Positions 26,668 through 37,724 of a stretch of 64,000 nt of DNA are shown here, piece after piece; within the stretch, counting starts at the first letter, position 1; every line of letters begins with the position of its first letter. Position numbers and translations under genes: made by a program. Under the pieces are notes generated by a model that was not told the DNA's origin, made no database searches, and saw nothing but the letters and a program-made list of their open reading frames with translations. This stretch comes from Valencia hispanica (Eukaryota > Chordata > Actinopteri > Cyprinodontiformes > Valenciidae), in assembly GCA_963556495.2 (NCBI GenBank), contig OY747701.1, positions 38,029,001 to 38,093,000 on the forward strand, given 5' to 3'.

Positions 26668-26780
26668 CAGTCTGGTTAAAGCTAAGTGATACGGTAAAAC
26701 ATTTTTTTTACTGGTGGATGTTATGAATAAACTAAATAAAAGGGTTAAGGCAGCGCCAAAGAGTAAAGCTGACAACATAC

Positions 26781-26887
26781 CTCAATAGTAAACTGTTTCC
26801 TCTTAAGCTTAAAGGCCAGGTCCTTGTGATCAGGGAGTTGGCTCGCCAAACAGTTCAGGTGAGGTACCTGGCGTACATACAGCAGGC
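26781..26887 (-). CDS. elp4: elp4 coding exon 9
   Basis: A 107-nt exon with acceptor GATCTTCCTAG and donor GTATGT. It completes the glycine codon and encodes LLYVRQVPHLNCLASQLPD then [16 protein letters not shown]. Human has [35 protein letters not shown]. It ends in phase 0, so the missing last exon should begin at the arginine of the RLHLPPDLS motif. No such segment was found on the minus strand between 26780 and 1, so intron 9 spans the rest of the window. Confidence 0.96.
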
Positions 26888-29054
26888 CTAGGAAGATCAG
26901 ATTAAACGAGGAAAAAAGTAAATAATTAAGGAAAAAAATAAAAATACACTCAACAAAAATTACATTAGTCCATGTTAGATCATTGTACATGTCATTCCGT
27001 GGTAGAATGTGTAAAACAAACAAAATGTGCCCTATATTGTTTTTCAATTCTGTATTCATGGTGAAAACAACAAAAAATGTTTGCCATCTATCATCTAAAT
27101 CCATGCAAATTAAGCTGTGATCATACTGCAGGTGGCCCTATTTTGAGTATATCTGGTGTGAACTCAACTTTGTAATACGGACTCATTTATTAAAAAGTAG
27201 CAACCAAAATTTAAAGAAGCTGTTCATGGCATTGCTACAGTTGTATATGTGTATTATAGCATGCATACAATAAACAGTTTAGCTCCATTTTGTTTAATAA
27301 AATCTCAAATTGTTTTATACTCATACTTCAACATATGTATCCAAAAATCACTTTAAATTGACATGTAAAAACAAAATCGCTCTGGTAAATTGAATATTTT
27401 TTCCTAAATTTAATCTAAACTTGATTTTAAGTGAAAGTTTGCTAAATTTAGCTGCTGATAAAATGGACTGGAGTTTTCATAAATGAAATGAGGACTTTAA
27501 GTTTTAATATCTTTGACACAATGCACTAAGCATTTGCTTAAGTATTTTCTCCAACTATTACTGTGATAAAAAGAGATAAAGACAAACTATGAGTTCATGT
27601 AACGACAGGAGGAAGAGAGGTGTGGGTTTTTTATACTCTGGATTCTGGACTCCCCTTTTTATTTCATTCCACCACAGTGACATTTCCATAAAACTGTACA
27701 GCACTGTAGAAGTGGGGTGGTACAAACAAGCGTGACACAGAAAAGCAAAAGATCGAGAGAGTAATGGAGAAAGGAAGGCGGACAGAGAAAGTGGGGGATG
27801 GTGGGCTCTCTCCTCTGTGCACTTGGGTGATTTCCCTCTGCCTGATTTGCAGTGACAGGCTTCCCAGCATGCTTTGAGCAGCCCTGAACTGCTGCCGCTA
27901 ACACATACACACACATGCACACATCCATACACGCTCCTACTCGCACCAGATGCGTTGGCACTCATCAACCCACATCAAAACAATCACATACATAAATGTA
28001 TTTCTGAAGCCTGCACAATACCTAGTTAAGTAGGAAAAGTATGGGATTTTAAACTAAGTAATCAAGCAACATTAACTCCAAAATCCGAAGGAAACTTCTG
28101 CAGCTCAAAGACAGTTAAGAAAGTGATGCACCATTAAACTCATACCTTGTATGAGGTGTATATCACTTGTTTACCACTGCACAATGCATACAAAATGCTG
28201 TAAAGGATCTAAAAAATGTTCTGGAGGAAGATAAATAATATCTAAATCTGAATGTTTTTGTGTGGCACAACCTAAAGGGTTGAGGGATGGTGGGGAAATG
28301 CAAGGAAAGGCAAAAAACTGAGTGGGAGCGTTTGAGAGGAACAGCTAAAAATACCGCCCTCACTTATACTGACCTTTATGTGTGGAGAGTGATAGAAAAG
28401 AGGAAAGTGAGGAGGAGAAGGAGAGAAATGATAAAACTGTGCTGAAAAAAGTGATGGAGAGGACGGGAATGCAGAAACAAACTCTGCTCTGCCCTCCCCT
28501 CCCCTGCCTTGGTTTCTTTCTCTCCACACGTCTCCTTACCGGTGTCCTGTCTCTCCACTGAAAGCTTTGCCCTCCATTTATTAGCAGAGCATGCTGGCCA
28601 CAGAGACATTGAGCGAGGGATGGAGAGATGTAGGCAGAGAGGAAGAGAGAGTGATGGTGAGAATATCGATTCCCCAGTGTTGGTCTGCTCTGCTCCAGAG
28701 CCTCAGGGGTATGGGACCGGGGATGGAGAATGGGCAAGGCGAGAGGGCGAGAGCCTCTGCTGGAGGTGGAGGGGGGTGGAGAGGCAGGGATGGAGGGAGG
28801 TGAGGGTGCGAGAGAGAGAGAGAGGGGGGGTACGGCGTGGCAGCTGAATCCCCCCCGGCCTGTCTACTGAGGAGCACGTCTGATTGAGCAGCAGCACGCT
28901 AACGCACACTGACAGCCTGGCCTGCAAGGGGGCTGCCCTGCCTCCATCCACAGCCTAGCTCCGGCTTTAATGCACTGCCTCTGTGTATCTGTGTGTATCA
29001 GATAGAAAAGAGACTGAAAGATGAGCGACTGTGTGTGTGTGTGCGTTTTTGTAC
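26888..29054 (-). other. elp4: elp4 intron 8
   Basis: A 2.2-kb intron. 26890-27560 is AT-rich with no recognisable element. 27560-28000 has a purine-rich stretch and a short CA tract near 27906. 28270-28860 is strongly strand-biased for purines (GAGA and GGGA runs). A GT repeat lies at 29031-29043, next to the exon 8 donor. No gene is seen. Confidence 0.7.
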
Positions 29055-29163
29055 CATGGTAGTCTTTGTAGAGAGGGTTGGTCTCTCTCTCAGAGCCTTT
29101 GAATGATTCCAGAGCGATGGCATTGTCACACAGCCGGGTTATGCTACCCATTAGAGCTCTGTC
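29055..29163 (-). CDS. elp4: elp4 coding exon 8
   Basis: A 109-nt exon with acceptor CATCCTACAG and donor GTACAA. It begins DRALMGSITRLCDNAIALES and continues with the near-invariant block FKGSERETNPLYKDYHG (human FIGSERETNPLYKDYHG). It enters in phase 0 and exits in phase 1. On its upstream side (29170-29370), within intron 7, is a run of homeodomain-type motifs that looks more constrained than ordinary intron. Confidence 0.96.
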
Positions 29164-29169
29164 CTGTAG

Positions 29170-29370
29170 GATGGGGATGGAACCAGAGTGAAGAACAACA
29201 CAAGCAGGTAATTAAAAGCCTCCTGACAGGCCGTCAGAGCTGCAATTAAATTAGGTTGTCATTTCCTGCCTGTGACCAGGTCCATTCTGACCGTGACTTA
29301 TGTGAGTGCGATGAGCTGGAGAGGGTAAAGTGCGGGAGTCACACAGGTAATATGAGGGCAGGCACCTTAC
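29170..29370. promoter_or_regulatory. candidate conserved element beside elp4 exon 8
   Basis: Upstream of exon 8, within intron 7. TAATTA at 29209-29214 and CAATTAAATTAG at 29243-29254 lie in otherwise balanced sequence. Could be an enhancer or a splicing-related region. Confidence 0.35.
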
Positions 29371-30214
29371 ATAAGTCATCTATCCACACAAACAAAAAGG
29401 GATGTAATTCAAACAAGCAACAATTTCTCACAATTTCACTTAAAAAAACCTGTCTGAGAAACAGGTTAATGGCTGGTGCATAAACCAAAAGCTGTGAAAA
29501 GCAGGGCAGGACATAAAAAAATGAGTTAGGCAGGCTTGATGAGGATAGCTCCCCCTACTGGTTAGGTCAGTGACAAATAAGAGGTGAACACAGAAGATGG
29601 AGAAGGGAATGAATGGAAAACATCCAGAAGGTTAGATGTAGAAAGAGGAGAGGGAAGAGAGAAAGAGAGGGACATTGGGACACAGGGAGAGGGGGAGTCC
29701 TGCATTATTAATCCCTTTCCCTCCTGAATCATTCACATCCTTCTCTCTGTGTTGGCTGCCACCGCCTAATGCAGTTTTCATGCCTTCATGTCTCTTTCCC
29801 CGCTCTTTCTTCCTCCTTTTCGTTTTTGTCCTACTTTTAAAGTATGCATATCCTAGCAGTTGGTACCACGGCCGGAGAAATAAAAGTGCCTCAGGTGGCT
29901 TTATGTGCAGCACTGTTGGGGATCATAACAGTTTGCACAAAACTAATTATTCTAAAAATTAAAAGGCACAGAACAACTATCATTGACCAATAGAAATATT
30001 GTCAACACTTCTCCTGGAAGACATGATAGTTCAAAAGATGAGAGCAACTTAACCAGAACTTTTAAAACTTTTAAAGTCTGACTAATGGAAAGTGTTCACT
30101 GGTAGCAGCTCAGTACAGTCGCAGCAGGGCAGAATTAGGTCAGTAAGATGGGAGAGTATTCAATACTTCTTGGCCTTTATAAAGACAGTCAGGCCATCTA
30201 ATCTGCAGATAAAA

Positions 30215-31435
30215 CTTTAAACTAGAGCTGTAGCGATGCGTCAATGACGTCGACGCCTTGATTCACCACGCCCATTTGCCACACGCACGTGAGTGACCAG
30301 AACAAAGCAGTTATGGAGAACAAAACACCGTCTTCAACCACCTCTCAGGCTCAGCAGCCTGCATTCCCATGCTCTACATGTCATCAGAACGCAACCCGCC
30401 GCCCGCCGCCCTGCGTTATAGGTGTGGGAATACTTTAAACCAGGTGTTATCAAACCCCTGGGCGGCCGCAGGCCAAACAGAAAGAATAAATAACTTACAG
30501 TATTTCCATTTTATTTATTATTCGAGTGTGACCGCTGTTTTTTTTGGAAAAATGACCGGATATTCCTGTTACATAGCTCAGTCTTGACACGTCAAGAGGC
30601 TTGTATTGGTCATGTGATAGTTACCGCTAAAATAATCCCACAAGCTAGAAAATGGATAGAAAACAAATGTCTCTCGATCGTTTCTTTGGAAAGGGGAAAA
30701 GGCCCAAGGCTCTCCCTGATTCAGCGTGGTGAGTTAGATTTCTCATGCAGTTTGTATTTGTTTTTGTGGTAAATCTTGAATTATTAAAGGTATGTTTAAA
30801 TGTTACCATGGCGACCAGAGAGCATTAGGGGACTGAGTGTATGTTACTCGTGTTCTGTTGTCTTCTCGATGTTTAGAAGACACTGTTAATAAAGCTGCAG
30901 ATACACATTGGATTTACGTCTATTGTTATAATTTAAAAAATAGCCCATTTTTTTACCGTTCGGTATCATTTATCTGCCACACCTTAAAGACCAGTCTGTG
31001 AAAATATTGTCTGATATTATACCGGTCCATGGCGAAAAAAAAGGTTGGGGACCACTGCTTTAAACGCAGCCATAGCCATGGTATAGTTATTTGCAGTCTT
31101 TGCAAGATGGAGCTGGCATATCACACCAGCACAACTTCTATGTGGGAACATCTGAACCGGAGGCATCCCATTGTTACTCGTGACGCCGGAGAACAGAAGT
31201 AATTAACGTTACTATCGCCAATGTTTGCTAAACTAATTGCACGTTTGTGTTACGTTAGTAGTGTATTGTATTGTGTAACGTGTGCTTGAGCTCTGCGCAC
31301 AGGCAACGGCGTACGGCCAATTGGCATCACCAAAGTGACTAGCTGCTAGTCATTAGAATAGTCGACTATTCGATAAAATAATCGTCCGAATAATTGTTTT
31401 GAAAATAATTGTTTACCCCCAGCCCTACTTTAAAC
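30215..31435 (+). mobile_element. hAT element remnant with BED finger, flanked by CTTTAAAC
   Basis: The outer element runs 30223-31427. Its ends are TAGAGCTG and the complement of TAGGGCTG, and the 8-bp duplication CTTTAAAC lies on both sides (30215-30222, 31428-31435). On the plus strand, after allowing for the inner insertion, a BED-type zinc finger is visible: VWEYFK before the insertion, then [15 protein letters not shown] and [10 protein letters not shown] after it (C-x2-C and H-x4-H pattern). A stop follows soon after, so it is a non-autonomous remnant. Confidence 0.85.
30433..31065 (+). mobile_element. nested hAT-type element, 617 bp, also flanked by CTTTAAAC
   Basis: Inserted in the BED-finger region of the outer element. 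It begins CAGGTGTTATCAAACCCC at 30441 and ends GGTTGGGGACCACTG at 31057; the complement of the right end, CAGTGGTCCCCAACC, is a known fish hAT terminus. The target duplication is CTTTAAAC (30433-30440 and 31058-31065), the same octamer as the outer element. A first-exon-like frame, MDRKQMSLDRFFGKGKRPKA then LPDSA, starts at 30652 and runs into a GTGAGT donor, so it derives from a spliced transposase gene. Confidence 0.85.
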
Positions 31436-34177
31436 CTTATTCAAATACAATAAATGTCTACAACAACGATTTATATGGCTCTGCAATTAGTGTTTAGAAC
31501 TGCTGAATAAACTTAGATCAACCCAGAGTAGATATCTCTAACAAACTCTCTACTAAATAAAACTCAAAACATGTATGACTCAGAAAAAAGTACGTTTCTC
31601 CATAATAGAATTTGATTGAACATGATGTATGACTACCATTAAGTGAGATATTTTAAAAAAAAAGCAAACAGACCCAAAAAATAACATTGTTTAAAGTACG
31701 GAAAAGACGGGAGGAAAATATATCCTTTCGAAAAGAAATGATAAACAGCAACTACATAAATGGAAGTTCAATAATTATTACAACAGTTGATACATTCATA
31801 CAGTTATTACATCAGTAAAACTATGACATTAACAGAAATCTTTAACATTTATTCGACCCGGTGGACTCAATCTTTATTTCTACAGAACCTCTAAGGAATA
31901 TTAGTCTTTAGCCAGGAGTCTAAAAAAACTGTGTTACACATTTTGTTAGCCTAAAACTGAGCCACAAGGTTACTATAAATTGGAGCACCACCAAGTTTAA
32001 GCTTGTGTCAAACTATTAGGATGTCTTACAACTGGTAACAGAAGTTCCCCCAGGTTAATGGTGAATGTCTGAGTTGGCCTTAGACTGACAATAAATTGCT
32101 TTGGAGAAGGAAGCAACCTGATTTTGTGCAGGAAAGACACAAGAAGCCAATATTATTTTCCATATTTAAGCAACCAAAAAACTTAATAGATCCTATAGAT
32201 AATCTTCATGAATAATTTGAGAAACACTGGGTGGCCTAATACTGTTGATATCAAACATAAAACAGATCAGTAAAACAAAATGTTGTAAACATGGAAAAAT
32301 GTCAGAAAATAACCTGTCAGGAGATCTATACAATCTTAAGCAGAGGACAAAGGACACATGAAAATCAGTTAAATTTTTAAGGAATTTCAATAACGCCCAG
32401 ATTATGGGACATATTAATTTCTGGTGAGAATAAACATACATTTAAACATACATAAAATTAAGAGCTCTGTGTGGAGGGCAAATAAGAGTCCTTATTGAGA
32501 TCCTAAATTATAATGGACAGTCTTAAAAGATTCAGTATTGTTTTATGGAAAAATTTGTTCATCACACAAACAGGAAAAGAGTTTAGGACACAGAAAAGGT
32601 GGGAGCATAGAAAACCAGAGCAACTCTGAGTGAAGCAGTTTTCCTAAATATTAATGGCTGAGGGCAAAAAGAAATGTTCATAGAAAGTTCCTGCAGTGTA
32701 GATCTGATAATTGAATGGAACCTCTGGACAGATCTGAAAATGACTATGGATTGACGTTTCTTATTTAGTCCTATTATAATAGTTTATAATAGTTTATTTA
32801 TCCTTTTTCAAATAACAAACTTTAGGAGGGATTGTAATTTATGGGATTACTCAAACGATTAAAGCTCACAGCTGCAAAAAGTATGTTAAATCAGTTCTGT
32901 GTGTCCTAAGCACTAAAATATTGTCCTTAGTAATCATTCAAAATTATAGACGTGGATTCATAAAAGAATCTGCATTTAAGAAGGCTTAAAACATAAAAAA
33001 ATCTTGGATGTATTAAACTTTTAGATTGCGAGGCATTTTTGAGGGATCTACATTTTGCACATATTTGAGAATTGGGTGTGGTTGCAGGATATTGTATGAT
33101 GGAGGGGAGCCTAATTAATGTTTCAGATGGACTGTGGCACTGGGCTGCTGTGAGGAGGCTTTCAGTGAGTTGCTCAGCTTCCTAAACTGCTAAATAATGG
33201 ATTAAGTATTGTAGACTAGTAGCGGTGGGCTAACTGGCTGAGACCACAATGTTTCAGTCAGTAAAACTACTGCTGCTAGTCTAGACAGTCTTCCAAAGAC
33301 CAAACTCTCCCATCTAAGATATCCATCTACACAAAGCAATGCCAAAAATAAGTTCTATAAACTTTAACTAAACTTATCATCATCTTGATGTAAGCAGCCT
33401 TCACACATTGATGTTGCTCATGTTCTTAAGAAGGCAGGAAAAACTGATATTTGAAATGGTAAGTAATCACATGGTCATAGCATAACAGCCGCTAATTACC
33501 TCAATGTTGGCTTCGTCACCAAACACCTGATTCAGTCCAAAATTTCCCCCTCTCTCCTCTTTTCCAACTCATTCACTTCTCTCCCCAGGGTGGAGAAGGG
33601 GGAGGGGACAGATTAAGGGTTGGGAAGCCTGGCCAGAGTGGGACAGGAGGACCGCTCCTACCACAGCTGACATCTGCTAGTTAGCCACTCTACCTTTTTT
33701 TGACTAGGCCAAGCCGCCGCGCACAGTGCGTACAGGCCTGGAGCCAGAGCGTGTTGTGACAACACAGCTGTTCTCTGAGCTAGGCACTGACCTATATCTT
33801 TGAAGAAGGAGATCACAAACAACGCAGAGTCAGTGCTCTTCAGAATGAGTACTCTTCAAGAGGGGTTCAAGAGTGGTCAGGTTAGTTTGGTACAAAGATG
33901 GCTGGAGGTAAGAGTGCCTCTGTGGTTGGTAGTCTAGAGAAGGATGGTGGTTTGCCATATGCCTCAGCAGATGACTCCACCTTCACACTGAGAGGCCAGA
34001 CTGGACACAGACTCATAGAGCTTTACACAACCCCCACCCCACCCTATACACAACTTTAAGGAGCATCATATATACAACGCCATGAACAGGTTTACACACT
34101 GTCTGCAACTTTAAGTTGAATCTTTTTATAGGACTGGATTTAATGTAGAATACATTTCTCTACAGACATTTGATGTG

Positions 34178-34250
34178 ATTCATTCATAAAGTGCCTTGAG
34201 ACAACATCTATTGTGAATCAGCGCTCTATAGATAAGGTAAATTGAATTTC
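34178..34250 (+). repeat. short copy of the GAATT-tailed repeat
   Basis: Contains 'aagtgccttgagacaacatc', 'tattgtgaatcagcgctctata' and an AATTGAATT tail. Same family as 11800-12177. Confidence 0.55.
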
Positions 34251-34611
34251 AAAATGTTTTAACACAAAGTAAGAAGACTTTGAATGAATTGTGTGCCTGG
34301 AGTACACACACAATATTGGGCTAAAAGAATGAAACAAGAAGAAGATTTAACTATATTTTTTGAGAAAAGTGAGAATTTCTTTTATATTCACAAATTGCAC
34401 AAATCTGAATTTGCGCAATTGTAATTGCTGTAAAATGTTGGTTTTCATGTTCGTCTCAATTTAAGGTTGCCAAAAATCAGTAAAACGGCTCTTTTGTGAT
34501 TTCATAAACAAAATAAAGTTTTACAAGTCCCACATTGAGTTTGAAAGGATCGCTGATTACCTTAGAATTATTCAGTTAATGTTGGGCCAATCTAGACACT
34601 TAAGATGTGGA

Positions 34612-34684
34612 ACCTAGGAAATCTAGGAATCAAAATTCCTAAAAATTTAGGAATCTAGATCTAGGAATCAAAATTCCTAGATTT
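34612..34684. repeat. two tandem copies of a palindromic unit
   Basis: The unit CTAGGAATCAAAATTCCTA occurs at 34623-34641 and again at 34661-34679, 38 bp apart. Each unit is nearly self-complementary (TAGGAAT/ATTCCTA), and the whole block can fold back on itself. Confidence 0.85.
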
Positions 34685-34850
34685 CTCTTTTTTTTGTCTC
34701 CACAGGCGAAAAAACCCCAAAAACCGTTCACATTCCTTAAAAAATTTGTTAAAAATCAATTTCTTCAGTGAGCTGCGGTATACAGGCCTTTTTTTCTTAC
34801 AGTGCTCACTCTATGCAAAACAGAGGGGCCCTCCCTCTGTATTGATAGTT

Positions 34851-35359
34851 TTAAAGAGCAACTCACCCCCCTACCAGAGTCTCCCTCCACCCACATTTCC
34901 TGTTTGAAAAATGCACCAATAGGAGGTGTTGACTGGCGGACCAGCAAACACTCAGGGGGAGAGGGCTGGGCGGGGTCTGCGTTGTGATTGACATGTTGAC
35001 ATCAGCGCTGCTGCAGTGGCACACACAGACAGCGAGAAAGATGGAGGGCAACGTGAGGGAGGTTTTGTGGAGGAGGCGTGGACGGAGACTTGGCTTCTTT
35101 TATACTCCACAGCGGCAGGATGGCGGACGTCAGCCATCACTGCAGAGTGAATAGCAATGTTTGATTCAAATTCAGTGTAGTACAGTGTAGAGTTATAACC
35201 TAAAGAGGACGCAAAACTAGCGGTAGAAAATTTTTATTTTTACAAAAATATACTAAAATAGCTAAAATAATGGCCAGACATGTAGACAGCACTAATAAAC
35301 ACTAATTTATACAGTTTATCAGCAAAAAAAAGTTGATTTGGGGTTGAGTTCCTCTTTAA
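34851..35359. mobile_element. TTAA-flanked MITE, 501 bp
   Basis: TTAA at 34851-34854 and 35356-35359 flanks an element starting AGAGCAACTCACCCC and ending in the complement of AGAGGAACTCAACCCC. The interior is non-coding and GC-richer than its flanks. Confidence 0.75.
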
Positions 35360-35943
35360 AGGTGCAACATGAAAGAACCTTACAGTGAAATAATCACACA
35401 ACAGTCTAATGTCTCAATCATGTTGAAAGGAGGTTTACAATGAAACAGATTTCCTTCTCAGCCCGCTGGGGGGTTGCAAGTTTTTATGATTTTAAAAAGT
35501 CAGCGGATGGAAGTAGTCATTGTTTACAATTTGTCCGGCCTCCAAACTTCCTGGTTCCAAAGCCAACCACACACACTGAGCCCGCAAGATTGCTAAGTCT
35601 TCAACATTTGTAATTTGAGATCGACAGGGCAAGAGGCTTACGTTGAGCTAACAGTACAAGCAGTAAATTAGAAAAAAACAGTCAGCATCTCAAGCTACTT
35701 TTTTTATTTTAACAACAACTTGATATTGCAGTGAAATGTATTGATCTACTTATCAGGTTACTGTGACTCTTCTTCACTCGTCATCCTGAATCTTCTGGCC
35801 CTGATCTGTAACTGGCAACCCGGCATGAAACTCAGAAGGGGAGGGGGTGAGTGGCTGAGAAAGGACTCTCTTGTTTTTCTACATGGACTGCAGTACTCAA
35901 ATTTCACCACAAGATGTTATTTGTCTGTCTTTAAGACAGAACT

Positions 35944-36095
35944 CACAAACTCCAGTCCTTGAGGGCCAGTGTCATTCAACTTTTAGATATGTCCTTGTTT
36001 AACACACCTGAATCAAAATATTGGGTCCTAAGCAGGAGGTGGTAGGCTTAGAAGGCAGTCCAGCCAATTGATGTATTGAAAAGTTGCAGGCAATT
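35944..36095. repeat. half of a fish hAT-type MITE
   Basis: Contains 'aaactccagtccttgagggcc', 'cattcaacttttagatatgtcc' and 'aacacacctgaatcaaa', the left half of a very common teleost MITE. The matching right terminus is absent. Confidence 0.55.
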
Positions 36096-36438
36096 GGAAT
36101 TTAGGACTCCTTTTCTTTTAAGAGAATAAACAGGTTTGGAGCCAAGCTGCCAAATAACTTAGGTTTTTCATTGCTCTTGCCACACCCCCAACAAAATGAC
36201 ATCCAAGGTAGAGGGCCAAATTGCTCATATGAAAAACCTTCACAGTGTCTGATTCATACATAAGCAACAAAGAAGGAGCACATTGACAAAACTTTAACAT
36301 TAATTCTTTTTAACAGTGTAATCTGCATTCAGTCCATCATTCTCGAGGAAATCCCAAATGGTTTAAGGTACCAATACCGGGTGAAAGTCCAGAGCCATGT
36401 AACAGAAGCAAAAAAGTATGTGTTAAACACCAAATTAC

Positions 36439-36627
36439 CTGGATTAAATGAGAAGGTAAGGTCACTACAGCAACTGCTAGTGACGACCTCAGCAACGCAC
36501 GTAGTCCGTACAAAAAAGTAGTCAGGGCGTGGCTGTGTCTAGGTTTGTCATGGCAACAAAGGTCGTCCCCCCACAGAGCTGAGCCCAGAGAGTGGAGCCC
36601 CACACGCAGGATGTTACGTGACTTTGA
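36439..36627 (-). CDS. elp4: elp4 coding exon 7
   Basis: A 189-nt, 63-codon exon with acceptor TTTCTCACAG and donor GTAATT. It carries SRNILRVGLHSLGSALWGDD, then LCC and later FLYGLRALLRSSLAVAVVTLP and SHLIQ. Human ELP4 has [43 protein letters not shown] and THLIQ at the same positions. The invariant LWGDD core and the following helix and strand are among the best conserved parts of the family. Phase is 0-0. The exon is the largest in the gene and by itself identifies elp4. Confidence 0.96.
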
Positions 36628-37710
36628 CTGTGAGAAATGTAAAGAGGGTAGGGGGTACAGTAATGAAAACATTAAAAAAACATGAAAATGTACCAAATGT
36701 TACTTAAGAGAATGCAAGACACAGAAACTCAAAGGAGGGCTAGAATTTGTGTTTAATCTGAAAACTTGGGTAGTGCTATCTAGGGCCATGCTTCCAAACC
36801 TTGGGTGAGAGCAACTGGACAGACTGCTCAGCAGCACAGACGATTGGAACACAGAGGCCAAACGTGACTGGACACAACCGCCCAATCACAGAAGCCATCT
36901 GACACATGCACAATGGACCTGTCAGACAGGCTTCCAATATGGCCGCCACCCAGAAAACCCCAGCACATTCTTGGCACAGCGGTGATGCGCTGCAGCCAAG
37001 GGGGGCCTGGGTAAGGGTGGAGTGCCTTGCCTTAAACCCTCCCTCCCACCACAAGGGATCAACTGAAACCAACTTTGCAAAAAAAAAAAAAAGTGGGCCA
37101 GACTGTGGTAGGATATATATCACTGTACATCAGAAAATGGAGAAGCCTGTCCAAACTGTGACAGTTTTAAAGGTATATACAATTGCCTTTCATTTGGGCT
37201 TTCTTATATGATGGCCACAGATTATTTCGGTGAGAGCCAAAAGCGACAAACAAAAGTCTGCTTTAAAATCTTCTCACTTTTTACTTTTTACTCCACCTTT
37301 TGCTAAATTTAAAAACCTCCTCCAACTCTTCCAAAATATCTTCAGCCCAATTTCTCATTACCTCCTCAACCAACTGCATGACCTAAACTGAATTTCGGAT
37401 CTGGATCAGTATTGAACGGATCTAAGAAAAATAAACGCCATTGTTCAACTTGGCTTTAAAAGCTGCCTCATAGTTTCCAATAAGACTCTCACACTGGACT
37501 TTACATTTATTTTTATCTCCACGATATACTATCAGTCTGTATCTCAGCCTGCTGAAGTATTAGCATTTTGCACATGTGTGGAGTAGTCACAATAAGACAT
37601 GACCTTCCTTTGTTTAGTAGTGTTTTCCTACACAGGTTTTGAGAGCAGCAGACTTAGAAATCTGTTTCTGTGTCTGACGCCCCACAGGAGGTCACTGCGG
37701 TAACACGAAT

Positions 37711-37724
37711 GTTGCTGTGGCAAC
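37711..37724. promoter_or_regulatory. RFX X-box-like palindrome
   Basis: GTTGCTGTGGCAAC, two mismatches from the symmetric X-box GTTGCCATGGCAAC. It sits in a balanced-composition stretch (about 37660-37960) of intron 6. A weaker half-site (GGTAAC) lies 12 bp to the left. Confidence 0.35.

Larger units (their letters stand above)
1..26780 (-). other. elp4: elp4 intron 9 (partial, at least 26.8 kb)
   Basis: Everything left of exon 9. Repeats and candidate regulatory islands inside it are listed separately. The following stretches show no gene and nothing I can identify: 1-740, 1070-2950 (some purine-rich and CA-rich tracts, a G run near 2199), 3320-4595, 4905-5550, 6060-6685, 7310-8050, 8800-9890, 10490-10920, 11260-11790, 12760-14050 (a run of about 12 G at 13292), 14430-16130, 18155-18410, 18600-19610, 20000-21395, 21900-24330 (includes an AT-rich open frame judged to be chance) and 25515-25990. 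In other vertebrates the last ELP4 intron carries PAX6 enhancers such as SIMO. That role is inferred here from gene identity and intron position, not from alignment. Confidence 0.8.
29164..36438 (-). other. elp4: elp4 intron 7
   Basis: A 7.3-kb intron. It holds a possible regulatory island beside exon 8, the nested hAT pair (30215-31435), a TTAA-flanked MITE (34851-35359), a palindromic repeat (34612-34684), a short dispersed-repeat tail (34178-34250) and half of a hAT-type MITE (35944-36095). 31440-33480 is AT-rich with nothing recognisable. 33480-33960 is GC-richer, with a site reading GCTAATTACC, and could be regulatory, but I could not support it further. Confidence 0.7.

Noticed and set aside
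1..26780. elp4 last exon
   Set aside because: I searched the minus strand for an RLHLPPDLS-type start and a KKHLDF-type end and found nothing convincing. It probably lies left of the window.
1..26780. pax6 exons
   Set aside because: No paired-domain or homeodomain coding sequence is seen. pax6 should lie beyond the left edge if synteny holds.
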